Numbered from the stretch's first letter, positions 33,808 through 43,896 are shown. The stretch: DNA of 64,000 nt from BCD1 sp942492125 (GCA_942492125.1 CALODM010000017.1:186001-250000), one strand, 5' to 3'. Notes: generated by a model not told the origin, from the letters alone. Numbers and translations: made by a program.

Positions 33808-36273
33808 TTATTTTTTAGTAAAATACAAGTAGTCAAGATAATAGATGACTTTCACGGAAACCTGGTTGTTGAGGTTACTGGAGAACAGGGAGTTAACATT
33901 TTCAAAGTATTGCAGGTTTGCCTCATCGTTACTATTGGAAATGGCATTTTTCCAAACGACGAAAATATCGCTTCCCGGAGCAAAACGCCAGCGGTACTGC
34001 AAATCAATATTAAAAGCATTGAAATTGAAATCGTGGTGGTCGAAATAGTCAGTCTCGCCGAGTTGTCCATCTTCCGTAAGTAAATAGTAATCTGAATATT
34101 TCCCTTTGGACCAGTAATGGTATAACTGGAAAGTCAGTGCCATCTTATTGTTGAAGGTGTAACTGGTAAAAAGGTTGTTCACTATGGTGGTGCGGTCTCT
34201 GCGGCCAAAGATCACATCGGGGTCAGCACCATTTTCACCGGTTTCGAGGTGATTGACAAAACCGATTTGTCTGATAGCTTTGGCGTTTTCGGTGGTGAAT
34301 CCAAAGGAAAATCGGTTGCTCATGCGGAAAGTAGGACCTATTGCCAGGCGCCATTCATACCTGCCAGGGTCTCCAAATTGGCCAAAACGGCCATTGATCC
34401 ACAGACGTATTTTTTTACGACGGTCAGAATTGATGTTGAAGCCAGCACTACCATAGGTGGGGGTCTGAAAATAGCGGCCTGTAACTCTGGGTTCGAAATA
34501 ATCAAACCCTCCAACAGGTTCAACGTAAGTCCAGGCCTGGATGTTCCAAAAGTTTCGGGTTTGTCCCCAGGCCCAGAAGTTAAGCCCCCATTCTGTAAAC
34601 GTATTGGGTTGGTATAATCGGTCATAACTGGTGTGGAATCCAAAGTTAAGTCGGTTAAATTTATCGTTTTTGGGGTTGAAAATGGTGTAATCTGCCCAGA
34701 AGTTGGTAGAGCGTTCATTATTATTGTACAAAAAACCGAGGTCATTGATATCATAAGTATGGCTTTCTTCAGAATAACTGAGTCCCCAGTTGAGATTACC
34801 ACTGATCTTTTTCAATTCCAGGGAAAAAGTATGCCCCAGTGCAGTGCTGTCCATATAATATTTTTGGCTGACAACCCCCTGGCCTTCGATGCCGTAGCTC
34901 ATTTTTTTATTTCGAAGATCAAAAACGGTACCGGTAACATTGGCATCGTAGTCATCCCCCTCCCTCATGGTTGTCGTATTGATCAGGGAAACGGACGAGT
35001 TGTTTTTGAGGTTTTGATCCAGGACAAAAACATTATAGTTGGTCAACGGTGATGTCTGAAATTCCCGAGTACCTCCTTCCGCATTTTTGATGGTAGCCAC
35101 CTCTCTGGCTGCTGTGGCATTAAACCATCCGACACCCAAACCTTTGGATGTCCTGCCGGAAAGCTTGGTGGCATTGAACAGGGAAGTTTGTGAAGGATTG
35201 GAAATAACTTCTTCACCATCTTTCAAATCATCATAGATTGCCGATTGATGTAAAGGGGAACCACCGATTCTTCGGGAATAAAAAAGATTGCCTTTGCTGA
35301 AAAGGTCGGTACCTTCGGTAAAGAACTGGCGATTTTCATCATATCTTCTTTCAAATGGTCCGAGGTTTAGAATTTCCTGATCGGAGCGGGCCTCTCCAAA
35401 ATCAGGAATGAGGGTCATGTCCAGAGTAAAGGCATCATTAATACCATATTTGATGTCCATGCCGCCATTGATGGAACGACCGAAATGGTGATCAAAAGAT
35501 CCGGCATCGTTCTGCTCTTTGGAGTGAATGCCATACACGGCCAAAAAAGGCGTTGCGGATAATCTCACCGGACTTTTTATGCCTTCAATGCCATTCATCA
35601 AACCCGACTGATTAAGAAAGCCGTTGATCGCAGGATTTATCTCGCTCCAAAAAACTTTTTCCTGGCTGCGGTCAATTTTTCGACCGAAGTTGATATGCCA
35701 CTGTTGTTTTTCCTTGTTTGGAAAACGCAGGGCAGAGTAGGGGATTTTCATTTCTGCCACCCATCCTTCATCCGTGATGCGCACAGCACTTACCCATACG
35801 GCATCCCATCCTTCATCCTCCCCGTTGGGTGTAGCCAGAGCATCAAATTGAACTCCCGCAGCCGTGACGATAAATTCCATACCGTTAATGCCGCCTTTAT
35901 AAGGATCGATAAATACACCAAACCAGTCGGCAGCACCGATACCATCGCGCTGAACCAGCTCATGCCGGATACTGTCGGGTTGGTTGTCGTACATCATGGC
36001 ACCCACATAAATACCGGTATTGTCGTACAGGACCTTAACTTCCGTAGGAAGGGTGGCTTGGTTGCCAAAAACAGGATCGAGGGTAATGAAACCGGAGGCG
36101 ATGGATTCCGATTTTAACCAGGCTTCATCAGAAAGGTCGCCGTCGATATCCGGAGCTTCCTCCACTTTGAAAGCAGTAATTTGTTTTTTTAACAGGTCAG
36201 GGTTTGTCGCTTCCTGGGCCAAAACAAAAAAAGTCAGGCAACAGAAAAAGGTGCTTAAAAGTGTTTTTTTCAT
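33808..36273 (-). CDS. DUF5916 outer-membrane protein with N-terminal CBM9-like domain
   Basis: An 821-residue protein with signal peptide MKKTLLSTFFCCLTFFVLA, then Q. The N-terminal carbohydrate-binding family 9-like domain spans about 30-230 (APDIDGDLSDEAWLKSESIA, EVKVLYDNTGIYVGAMMYDN, MKIPYSALRFP, WHINFGRKI). The remaining 590 residues have the alternating strand pattern of the DUF5916 barrel: FLAVYGIHSKEQNDAG, DMTLIPDFGEARSD, RRYDENRQFFTEGTDLFSKG. The family sits in the outer membrane of Bacteroidota and may handle sugars or other organics; the function is unproven. It has its own well-formed promoter and is divergent from galK. Confidence 0.88.
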   Translation of the reverse strand: MKKTLLSTFFCCLTFFVLAQEATNPDLLKKQITAFKVEEAPDIDGDLSDEAWLKSESIASGFITLDPVFGNQATLPTEVKVLYDNTGIYVGAMMYDNQPDSIRHELVQRDGIGAADWFGVFIDPYKGGINGMEFIVTAAGVQFDALATPNGEDEGWDAVWVSAVRITDEGWVAEMKIPYSALRFPNKEKQQWHINFGRKIDRSQEKVFWSEINPAINGFLNQSGLMNGIEGIKSPVRLSATPFLAVYGIHSKEQNDAGSFDHHFGRSINGGMDIKYGINDAFTLDMTLIPDFGEARSDQEILNLGPFERRYDENRQFFTEGTDLFSKGNLFYSRRIGGSPLHQSAIYDDLKDGEEVISNPSQTSLFNATKLSGRTSKGLGVGWFNATAAREVATIKNAEGGTREFQTSPLTNYNVFVLDQNLKNNSSVSLINTTTMREGDDYDANVTGTVFDLRNKKMSYGIEGQGVVSQKYYMDSTALGHTFSLELKKISGNLNWGLSYSEESHTYDINDLGFLYNNNERSTNFWADYTIFNPKNDKFNRLNFGFHTSYDRLYQPNTFTEWGLNFWAWGQTRNFWNIQAWTYVEPVGGFDYFEPRVTGRYFQTPTYGSAGFNINSDRRKKIRLWINGRFGQFGDPGRYEWRLAIGPTFRMSNRFSFGFTTENAKAIRQIGFVNHLETGENGADPDVIFGRRDRTTIVNNLFTSYTFNNKMALTFQLYHYWSKGKYSDYYLLTEDGQLGETDYFDHHDFNFNAFNIDLQYRWRFAPGSDIFVVWKNAISNSNDEANLQYFENVNSLFSSNLNNQVSVKVIYYLDYLYFTKK

Positions 36274-36342
36274 CAGGCGATAAAATCATTTAGAGAGAAC
36301 CATATGGTAACGTCGGCGGCAGGCAGTATCGTATGTTTATTT

Positions 36343-36372
36343 CAAAGTTAATAATGGTAAAATCAAGCCAAA
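36343..36372 (-). promoter_or_regulatory. Bacteroidota-type promoter for the DUF5916 gene
   Basis: On the minus strand TTTG (36369-36372), an 18-base spacer and TAACTTTG (36343-36350) match the -33/-7 pattern TTTG and TAnnTTTG. The leader would be about 65 bases. It is one of the two best promoter matches in the window. Confidence 0.6.
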
Positions 36373-36566
36373 CTACTCACTGTCCTTATTTGCCTCATAC
36401 GAGGTTCTGTTAGTAAAAGTTTCTCAATCAGTCCGTTTGTAAAAGACAGACTGTTCTTCCAAGGGTTGCAGGAATGCGATTTTTTAATTTATTCATTTCA
36501 CCTTTATATTATCTATGATTTTATATCTTAAGCACTTGATTTCAAACAAAAACATTCAAATCAATA

Positions 36567-37712
36567 ATGACTGAAAAGGTAAAAAAACAGCATAAAGCAT
36601 TATTCGGAGTACCTGCCCTGATGTTGAAGGCTCCTTCCAGAATTAATATTATCGGAGAGCATACCGATTATAACCTAGGGTACTCCCTTCCTGCAGCTGT
36701 CGGGCAGTCGATGGTATTTGCTTTTGATGAAAGTGAAGATGGTCAGATGCACCTCAGGGCTATTGATCTGGGAGAGTCTGCAGATTTTCCAATGGGAGAA
36801 GAAGATTATCCCCAGGGCCACTGGACCGGGTATTTTAAAACCATGTTTATTGAGTTGGAAAACCGCGGGTATAAAGTGAAAGGTATTAATTGTACTTTCG
36901 GAAGCGATATTCCCATAGGTGCCGGTATGTCGTCGTCCTCCGCATTGAATTGCGGATTGTTGTTTGGATTGAATGAGTTGTTTGACTTTGGGCTTAGCCG
37001 GCGGGAAATGATGTTCATTGCCCAGGCTGCAGAACACCGCTTTGGTGTAAAAGGAGGATTGCTGGATCAATACTCCATTCTCAATGGTAAAGTCGGGCAC
37101 GCTTTGTTGCTCGATTTTAAACACATCCGTCATACCTATGTTCCGCTGGATACAGGAGATTATCATTTTGTCCTGTTTAATACATGTGTAAAACACAGCC
37201 TGGTCAATTCTCCCTTTAATCAACGCAGGAACGCCTGCCACAGGGTGATGGATCTATTGGCAGAAGATGATGATCGGATACAATCCTACCAGGATTTTGA
37301 TGAAACCCTGCTTGAAGGTTATGAGGATCGTGTAGATAAAGATGATTACATCAAAGCCCGCTTTGTGCTTAGAGAGAATAAAAGGGTACTGAAATCCGTC
37401 AAGGCGCTTGAAACAGGGGATATGGTTGCCCTCGGAGAATACTTGTGGCAATCCCACGCCGGCCTTCGTTACGATTATGAGGTGAGTTGTGAAGAGCTCG
37501 ATTTTTTGGTGGATCATATCCGGGAAATGGATGGGGTGCTTGGATCGAGAATGATCGGCGGTGGATTTGGCGGCTGCACCATCAATGTCATCCACAAAGA
37601 TCAGGTTCAAACGGTCTGGGAAAGTCTCCAAAAAGCTTACTTCGATAAATTTGGCATTGAGGCCCAGATGTTTGAGGTGGAAGTCGGCGAGGGGATTAGG
37701 TTGATAGATTGA
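36567..37712 (+). CDS. galK: Galactokinase
   Basis: A 381-residue GHMP kinase that phosphorylates alpha-D-galactose at C1 using ATP, the first step of the Leloir pathway. The galactokinase signature APSRINIIGEHTDYNLGYSL lies at about 20-39. The ATP-binding GHMP motif PIGAGMSSSSALN is near 115, and the C-terminal motif GSRMIGGGFGGCTINVI near 330. KGGLLDQYSILNGK contains the catalytic-type Asp. ATG at 36567 gives the family's normal length. No galT, galE or sugar transporter is next to it, so it is a lone gene here. Confidence 0.95.
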   Translation: MTEKVKKQHKALFGVPALMLKAPSRINIIGEHTDYNLGYSLPAAVGQSMVFAFDESEDGQMHLRAIDLGESADFPMGEEDYPQGHWTGYFKTMFIELENRGYKVKGINCTFGSDIPIGAGMSSSSALNCGLLFGLNELFDFGLSRREMMFIAQAAEHRFGVKGGLLDQYSILNGKVGHALLLDFKHIRHTYVPLDTGDYHFVLFNTCVKHSLVNSPFNQRRNACHRVMDLLAEDDDRIQSYQDFDETLLEGYEDRVDKDDYIKARFVLRENKRVLKSVKALETGDMVALGEYLWQSHAGLRYDYEVSCEELDFLVDHIREMDGVLGSRMIGGGFGGCTINVIHKDQVQTVWESLQKAYFDKFGIEAQMFEVEVGEGIRLID

Positions 37713-38023
37713 GGAGCAACGGGAGACGGAGTGTTTTTAGTTCAAAGGTTGTTCAAGGAGTTCCTATGGTTTAAGTGGTTAACAGCAAAGAAAATCTCTG
37801 CGCAACATTTCGGGACAGCTAAATACTTTTTATCACTGAGTTGTTGCAGGAAGAGCATTGATTCGCGAGAAAAAACAATAAATTCGCAAGACAGTATTTC
37901 TCCTTTTGAATATGACCAGTTTTTTTATTACTTTTATGGTTATACTAACCCGATTATTTGTTGACCGCTGAGGTCTTCAAGACAAGCTGAATCTTTCGGG
38001 TTTAAATATTGAAATAAAGCCAT
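37713..38023. other. Intergenic region, no gene recognised
   Basis: This spacer lies between galK and the OmpA-like gene. A 77-codon frame (37731-37964) has no protein-like features. A/T-rich tracts toward the right end may hold the OmpA gene promoter. No clear hairpin or consensus element was seen. Confidence 0.4.
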
Positions 38024-38905
38024 ATGAGAGGATTAGCTTTTTTAGTCTTTTTATTGTTTTGTGTATTTCTGTTTTGGGCAAGGCATTTTTACGTTTGTAA
38101 TGTAAAACAGCTTTGTGTGGAAGAGCCTGTGGATGTTCGGCTGAAAACCTTACAACTCAAAGATGACGGCGTTGTTTTGCTCGACGGTTATGATGAATTT
38201 GCATTTGATGCAGGGCAACAGGCACCAAGGCTTAATGCGAACAATCAATCTTTTCTGGATACTCTGGCCTACCTGCTTAATGCCGACACCACGAGGAAGC
38301 TTACCATTACTGCTTTTTACCGGGAGAGTGAAAAAGATATTCAACCAGGATTTTTTGAGAATCTGGGCGTTGCCCGGGCAGATGAAATAAGGAAATTGCT
38401 CGTCGAACGAGGCGTAGAACAGAGCCGCATCAGCCTGGATCATGGCATTAGCGAGGATGAATCCTTATCGGCCCCACTGTTATTTGATCTGTATACGGCT
38501 GATGTGCCTGATGAATACGATAAAGTGCAATTCACGTTCAGGAATATGACGTTTTCCGATGCTAATTTTGCCTTTGACTCCGACGAATTCAAGCCCGGAG
38601 AACCTTTCCATTTATATGCAGACTCGGTTAAGATATATTTTAGCCAGCATCCCGATAAAAAAATGATCATCATTGGCCATACGGATAACATCGGGGAAAA
38701 GAAATACAACCATGAGCTTGGACTGCGCAGGGCCAGGAGCAGCATGGAATATTTCCGGGAACTCGGAGTGGCCGTTGATATTGAAGTGGATTCCAAGGGC
38801 GAGAGAAGACCTGTGGCTTCCAATAAAACTTCAGAAGGTCGGCAGAAGAACCGCCGGGTTAATTTTGTGATTGAAGATGCCGTACCAGCAGATAAGGATT
38901 CTTAA
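38024..38905 (+). CDS. OmpA-family peptidoglycan-binding protein
   Basis: A 293-residue protein that starts with a membrane helix or uncleaved signal (LAFLVFLLFCVFLFWARHF). A first OmpA-like half (about 45-150) contains FDAGQQAPRLNANNQSFLDT and ARADEIRKLLVERGVEQSRI. The second, canonical OmpA C-terminal domain (about 180-287) contains FAFDSDEFKPGE, MIIIGHTDNIGEKKYNHELG, LRRARSSMEYFRELGV and NRRVNFVIE. The second half keeps the diaminopimelate-binding Asp/Arg-type positions (TDN and RR). It probably anchors the inner membrane to peptidoglycan. The coiled-coil/HhH gene follows 65 bases later and may be co-transcribed. Confidence 0.85.
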   Translation: MRGLAFLVFLLFCVFLFWARHFYVCNVKQLCVEEPVDVRLKTLQLKDDGVVLLDGYDEFAFDAGQQAPRLNANNQSFLDTLAYLLNADTTRKLTITAFYRESEKDIQPGFFENLGVARADEIRKLLVERGVEQSRISLDHGISEDESLSAPLLFDLYTADVPDEYDKVQFTFRNMTFSDANFAFDSDEFKPGEPFHLYADSVKIYFSQHPDKKMIIIGHTDNIGEKKYNHELGLRRARSSMEYFRELGVAVDIEVDSKGERRPVASNKTSEGRQKNRRVNFVIEDAVPADKDS

Positions 38906-38970
38906 AAAAGCCTCGGGGTTTTCTCATGGTCTGACACATTAACTCTATTAAAACGCTAAAAATATTTGCA

Positions 38971-40182
38971 ATGGATTTTACGCAATTTTTTGATAAAATG
39001 GAATCTCAGGAAAGTTATACCATCCTGTTTATCACTATTGTAGCTTTCCTTTTTGGATTATTGGTTGGCTTTCTGCTGAGAACTGCCAAAGTACGCCGAT
39101 TGAGAAAAGACCTCGGTGAAGCCCAAACTAAACATGATGAAGTGCAGGCACAGTTGACTTTGGTTCAGGATGAATTGCAGCAAAAAAACCAGGCTCTGGA
39201 AGAAGCCCAACAGGAAGCACGCACGCTCGTAGATAAAATGCAGGTGCTCGAGCGGGAAAAAGATAATATTTATAACCAGGTGTACGGCCTCAACACGGAA
39301 CTCGAACGGGAACAGGCGACCAACAGAACCTACGCGGCGACCATCGAAGAACTCAGTGATCAGATCGTTGGGTTGAAAACGCAAAACGAACACCTGGCTG
39401 CTGAAATAGAAGCATTGCGCGCTGCTCCGGTAGCTACGCCAAACGATACCATTTCCAGTGATACCCTGAACCGCATGGAAATTTTTGAAGCCAAGCTCGA
39501 TAAGTTATCTGCCGAAAATGAAATGCTCAAAGCCAGAATTAATGAAGTTAAGGCCTCCGGAGGAAATCCTCCCCTCGAAGTAGGAGCTATTCATGCTTCC
39601 TCAACGGATGCTTCCGAACCTGATCTCGGGATAGCTGCCGAAAAAACAGTCCTCAGGAAAAAGATCATGACCGACGGTGCCCAAAAAGATGACCTCACCC
39701 AGATTGGAGGCGTAGGGCCTTTTATCCAGCAGCAACTTTACGATGCCGGTATCTATTCCTACGAACAGATCAGCCAATTCGATAAGGCTCAGATAGAAAA
39801 CATCACCAGAGAGATCGGTTATTTCCCTGGCCGAATTGAAAAGGATGATTGGGTGGGGCAGGCAAAAGCACTCATGACCAATCCGCCTAAAACGAAAGGC
39901 ACACCCAAAAAATCTGCTGCTAAACCAAAAGAGGAGGATTTGAAAATCATCGAAGGGATTGGGCCAAAGATCGAAGGCATCCTCAAAGCCGCCGGTATCA
40001 ACAACTGGACGGACTTAGCCGCCAGTAGCCAGAAAAGACTCAGAGATATTCTCGAAGCCGCCGGCAACCGATACAAAATGCACGATCCGGAAACCTGGAG
40101 CCAGCAGGCTGCCCTGGCCGCCAACGACAAATGGGATGAGCTAAATGAGCTGCAGGATAAGCTGAAGGGGGGCAGGAGTTAA
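38971..40182 (+). CDS. Membrane-anchored coiled-coil protein with two helix-hairpin-helix-like domains
   Basis: A 403-residue protein. It has one membrane helix near residues 18-36 (ILFITIVAFLFGLLVGFLL) and a long coiled coil at about 40-200 rich in Glu, Gln and Leu. Two related C-terminal domains of the HhH/DUF4332 type follow: DLTQIGGVGPFIQQQLYDAG near 240 and DLKIIEGIGPKIEGILKAAG near 325, each with the I-x-G-I/V-G-P hairpin. HhH folds usually contact DNA or proteins without sequence specificity. Membrane anchoring plus a coiled coil suggests an envelope or chromosome-tethering role, but this is inference. It lies directly downstream of the OmpA-like gene. Confidence 0.78.
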   Translation: MDFTQFFDKMESQESYTILFITIVAFLFGLLVGFLLRTAKVRRLRKDLGEAQTKHDEVQAQLTLVQDELQQKNQALEEAQQEARTLVDKMQVLEREKDNIYNQVYGLNTELEREQATNRTYAATIEELSDQIVGLKTQNEHLAAEIEALRAAPVATPNDTISSDTLNRMEIFEAKLDKLSAENEMLKARINEVKASGGNPPLEVGAIHASSTDASEPDLGIAAEKTVLRKKIMTDGAQKDDLTQIGGVGPFIQQQLYDAGIYSYEQISQFDKAQIENITREIGYFPGRIEKDDWVGQAKALMTNPPKTKGTPKKSAAKPKEEDLKIIEGIGPKIEGILKAAGINNWTDLAASSQKRLRDILEAAGNRYKMHDPETWSQQAALAANDKWDELNELQDKLKGGRS

Positions 40183-40314
40183 GGAATACAAAGTTGCCAA
40201 TGATGAGGTTTTATGATCCTTTAACTTTCTGAAGACAATTATCTTTTACGGGAACAAAAGATGTCCGAAGGACATTAATCCACCGCTCAGATTTGGCGGG
40301 CGCTGGTAAAGCTT

Positions 40315-40764
40315 CTATACCTTAATTTCATAAATCCTGGATGCTTCTCTCCACGGGTGATAGCCTTGTCCGATGTATTGGAAGCCATACTTCTCATAAT
40401 ATCCGATATGTTCCGTACTGAGGTATAAATACTCGAACCCGGCTTTTTTTGTGTCCGTTTTTGCCTTATCCATGAGCAAGGAGCCATAGGCATTTCCCCG
40501 GTGTACCTCCTCAATGAATAAAGCACAAATCCAGGGGTATAGATCTCCTCTGCTGATAAAGTCATTGGTAATCAGTCCGGCACAACCTATTATTTCATCT
40601 GCTTTAACCAATAAATACCATTGAGGCAAGGCGTTCCTGGCTGTTATGCTATGACTGATACAATCCTCATAGATTATTGGCCAGACACTTGTCCATTTTC
40701 CTTGAAAATATTCAATGGCTATATCTTTGTATTCTGGGTTTTCCCTAATTGATATTATTTTCAT
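40315..40764 (-). CDS. GNAT family N-acetyltransferase
   Basis: A 149-residue acetyltransferase of the GCN5-related fold. Acetyl-CoA-binding motif A reads LYPWICALFIEEVHRGNAYG followed by SLLMDKAK, and motif B reads YLYLSTEHIGYYEKYGFQYI, the usual GNAT ending. It transfers acetyl from acetyl-CoA to an amine of an unknown substrate. Length is normal. It is a single gene, convergent with the coiled-coil/HhH gene, and its start codon leaves a 210-base spacer to the SLC12-like gene upstream. Confidence 0.88.
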   Translation of the reverse strand: MKIISIRENPEYKDIAIEYFQGKWTSVWPIIYEDCISHSITARNALPQWYLLVKADEIIGCAGLITNDFISRGDLYPWICALFIEEVHRGNAYGSLLMDKAKTDTKKAGFEYLYLSTEHIGYYEKYGFQYIGQGYHPWREASRIYEIKV

Positions 40765-40974
40765 CTGTTTGAAAATTTATTAATTCTCTGAACCTGTCTG
40801 CCTCAAATAGAAATGAAGTGATTAACAAATTTTCAATCAGATGTAACCGCTTTGTTTTCGCATGAGATTTTTTAGTTATTCTTGTATGGTGTGACTAAAA
40901 ATTCTAATGCTCATTTCATTTCCTGTAATGGTTCTGATTCAAGGCGTCTCCTTGGAGTTTGCATAATCTACTAA

Positions 40975-43164
40975 TCAGGCCAATATATTTTCCATGCCCG
41001 AATCCCGGATGAACAGGCAGGTTGTCTGCGTCTTATCAACCATCTTCTCCATGAACCTGAAATCTGGTTCATCAACAAGTCCAAATATATTGAGATCGGC
41101 ATCAGGCGCTTTTAAAATGAATTCATCGAACTCGCCGATTTGAATCAATGTTTCCGTTTTGGGTAACCTGGCAAGATCGATCAGCTTAGCCATAAAGTCA
41201 GCGGCCTGCATTTCCTGCTCCTTATTATCAACGACCGTGACAAGTCTGATCCTTGCCGCCCAGTTTTTCTTCAATTTATAGGCCACAAGGATTGATAAGT
41301 CCAGATTCCCGATATCCCAGGATATTTTCCAGTAGGGTGCCCGGTTTCTTATCCAGATGTTTATCACCTGACGTTGACCAAGTCCTGATTTCAGGTGTTG
41401 ATAATACACCATAACGCCAATCTTCAATCGTGCAGATTCAGCAATTATATCAAGGAAATCATTTTCATGAGATGGCTTGTCGAGGATATTGAGGAAGACA
41501 ATGTTGGGTCTGAAAAATGAACCCCTGTAAGCCTGATTGGCAAAGTTAACCCCATTGGCAAAGTCATCAGTCCTTATAACCGTCCATGAAGAGAACACTC
41601 CCCGATGCTGAAACGCTTTGGAAAGTTCATCGATTTTTTGGTTAAACTCAATGTTGGTATTATCGGAATTAATGCCAAGTAGTTTAATAGACCCTTTGGG
41701 ATAGGCAATATTTTCGAGAAAGGAAAAAACACCTTTTATTGAAAGTTGATTTGTTACCGGAACCAGGAGATTGGGTTTCCAGGCTCTTTCCTGCCGATGT
41801 GTAATATTGGAAGTGTGTTTTGCAGCCCATTCTGCAAATGAAATAAATATACCACTCCTGACATCTTCAAAGGGGGTTATTAATTTTTTCTGAGTAAGAA
41901 TACCATAAACTGCGATCACCACAACCACCGAAATTAAACTTAATGTTGGATTGATAATGAACATGGCAAAAATGGAAGTAATCAGTCCCACCCATGGTAT
42001 CCACCAGGGGACGGGAAAGATGGGTCTGAAGCTGATTAGGCCAAGTTTTTGTTCTATAATCACCACCACATTCAACATAGCATAGGTAATTAAAAAGAAA
42101 AGAGTAACCAGCGGGGCTATGGCGTTCAGGTCACGGAGAAGCATTGCCAGAAAAACCATACCTCCTGTAATCAACATCGCATTTCTTGGCTGACCAGTAT
42201 TATCTGTACTGCCCAACCATTGACTGCCAGGTAAAACCCCATGTTTTCCCATGGCATATAATATCCTTGAGGAGCCTACCATGGAAGCAAGCGCTGAAGA
42301 AAAAGTAGCACCTAAAACTCCGGCAATGACCAAGGGGGGAAAAAATGACTTGTCAATCATTACATTATAATTGGTTAACAATTCATCGTCACTGGCGGAC
42401 CTGGCCACCCAAAAAGCCAGCCCCATATATATCACAAAACTTACTCCAATGGCCCATAAAGTACCTACAGGAATACTTTTACGCGGATCTTTCAACTCTC
42501 CAGACATATTAGCTCCGGCCATTATCCCCGTGGCTGCGGGGAAAAAAACGGCAAAAACCAACCAGAAATTAGATCCTGAAAAATTGTTTTCCACCGAACC
42601 GCGAAAAGTTCCCCATTTTAATACATCGACAGTGGATGCCTGCATGGAACCAAAATAAGCGGCAAGGACTATTACAACAAGAGATGCAAAAATTATGGCC
42701 ATGATAATATATTGTGTTTTGATGGCCAGGTCGGCACTTTTGTACGCAATTCCATAAATTAATGCAAACACGATTATGTCAATGATAAAGGGGTGATGAT
42801 GTGAAAAAATAAAAAGCCAGCCCTCCCTGAAACCAAATATATACATGGTTACCGCTAACCCCTGGGAGACATAGCGTGGTATGCCAAGACTTCCTCCGAC
42901 TTCCAGACCTAGGGACTGTGAAATAATGGCATAAGCGCCTCCCGCTCCGATTCTGATGTTGGTCGTGATGGATGACATGGATAAGGCAGTGGCAAGCGTA
43001 ATCAAAAAAGATAGTGAAATGATGAGCCATGCACCCAAAAGGCCCGCATTACCTACCACCCAACCTAACCGGAGATACATGATTACCCCGAGTATCGTCA
43101 GGAGTGTAGGGGTAAATACTCCACCAAAAGTCCCAAACGTTTTTAATTGTTCGTTTGTTTTCAT
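40975..43164 (-). CDS. SLC12-like (Na-K-Cl cotransporter family) amino acid/cation-chloride permease
   Basis: A 729-residue carrier of the APC superfamily. The membrane half (about 15-450, 12 helices) opens TFGGVFTPTLLTILGVIMYL and RLGWVVGNAGLLGAW and continues IGAGGAYAIISQSLGLEVGG, all typical of cation-chloride cotransporters of the SLC12 type. The C-terminal 270 residues form a soluble domain, as in eukaryotic NKCC/KCC carriers: GVMVYYQHLKSGLGQRQV, INIWIRNRAPYWKISW, IRLVTVVDNKEQEMQA. It probably moves chloride with sodium and/or potassium across the inner membrane. The transported ions cannot be fixed from sequence. It is a single gene. Confidence 0.85.
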   Translation of the reverse strand: MKTNEQLKTFGTFGGVFTPTLLTILGVIMYLRLGWVVGNAGLLGAWLIISLSFLITLATALSMSSITTNIRIGAGGAYAIISQSLGLEVGGSLGIPRYVSQGLAVTMYIFGFREGWLFIFSHHHPFIIDIIVFALIYGIAYKSADLAIKTQYIIMAIIFASLVVIVLAAYFGSMQASTVDVLKWGTFRGSVENNFSGSNFWLVFAVFFPAATGIMAGANMSGELKDPRKSIPVGTLWAIGVSFVIYMGLAFWVARSASDDELLTNYNVMIDKSFFPPLVIAGVLGATFSSALASMVGSSRILYAMGKHGVLPGSQWLGSTDNTGQPRNAMLITGGMVFLAMLLRDLNAIAPLVTLFFLITYAMLNVVVIIEQKLGLISFRPIFPVPWWIPWVGLITSIFAMFIINPTLSLISVVVVIAVYGILTQKKLITPFEDVRSGIFISFAEWAAKHTSNITHRQERAWKPNLLVPVTNQLSIKGVFSFLENIAYPKGSIKLLGINSDNTNIEFNQKIDELSKAFQHRGVFSSWTVIRTDDFANGVNFANQAYRGSFFRPNIVFLNILDKPSHENDFLDIIAESARLKIGVMVYYQHLKSGLGQRQVINIWIRNRAPYWKISWDIGNLDLSILVAYKLKKNWAARIRLVTVVDNKEQEMQAADFMAKLIDLARLPKTETLIQIGEFDEFILKAPDADLNIFGLVDEPDFRFMEKMVDKTQTTCLFIRDSGMENILA

Positions 43165-43559
43165 GTTTAATTGCTCAAATAGTCCCTTTGTTAGATTCTC
43201 TTTTCAATAATGACAATGATAAGTCAAGTGTACATCTCCCTGGCTTTAGCCGGTGTTTGTGGATAGTTGAAAGTTGAACGGAGAGCCCTCCGTTGGAGCT
43301 ATGGGTTTTCAATGATCCACTTTTCTGGCTGCAACAAGTGAACGTCTTTTTTCGTGGTTAAATATACAGTTTTTTGGTGGTTTCGGCGGGCACTATTTCA
43401 AGGCTTCACCTTTAAATTTGACCCCTTCTGCTTTCGGAAGTGAAATAATCACGATTATGGATTGGTTTATCATTGGAGTATATTCCCTCATCAATAACTC
43501 CTGCAAATATTAAATTATTTGGAAAGCGTCTCCAATTCCTTACATTTAGCGACGAACAC
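43165..43559. other. Intergenic region, no gene recognised
   Basis: This spacer lies between the SLC12-like gene and the gene remnant at 43560. Short frames on both strands have no protein-like features, and no consensus promoter or hairpin was found. Gene fragments to its right suggest this is a site of past rearrangement. Confidence 0.35.
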
Positions 43560-43832
43560 CTGATAATTATGAAAAAAACTACAAAAACAATAGAATACAA
43601 AGGGCTGGTAGTTTTTCAAAAGGTTCATGTTACTTCTTTCAAACGTTTGCCAAATTTGAAGAAGTAATACAACATAACCTGTATTCAAACCTGGATATCA
43701 ATGAGTTTGCTTTCTATACGGGGACGTAGGAATAAGATGATGGCCTGGATGGCAAAACACTTTCCGCTTACAATGCAAACAAAAATGAATGAAAAGATGG
43801 TGAGCAAAGCTATAGACAAAAGTGAAATATAA
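43560..43832 (+). pseudogene. Remnant of an unidentified gene
   Basis: Protein-like text is scattered over several frames. One frame reads FFQTFAKFEEVIQHNLYSNL, then DINEFAFYTGT and a stop. A one-base shift at the GGGG run (about 43730) leads into a second frame, RNKMMAWMAKHFPLTMQTKM to KAIDKSEI and stop at 43830-43832, which looks like a true C-terminus. A Rho-independent terminator follows at once. This fits the tail of a decayed gene. The parent family is not recognised; a dehydrogenase-like tail is only a guess. Confidence 0.35.
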
Positions 43833-43861
43833 AAACCATGCCCAATAAGATGTAATGGCAG

Positions 43862-43896
43862 AAGCGGTTAGGGAGTAATCTCAAACCGCTTTTCGC
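43862..43896 (+). terminator. Rho-independent terminator after the remnant
   Basis: AAGCGGTT (43862-43869) pairs with AACCGCTT (43884-43891), followed by TTCGCTTTTATT. Its orientation fits transcription of the remnant from the left. Confidence 0.6.

Noticed and set aside
37731..37964. Plus-strand 77-codon frame after galK
   Set aside because: No domain, signal or membrane pattern; its start lies just after the galK stop in AT-rich spacer sequence.
40287..40565. Alternative minus-strand frame overlapping the GNAT gene
   Set aside because: It lies in a different frame within the acetyltransferase and has none of its motifs.
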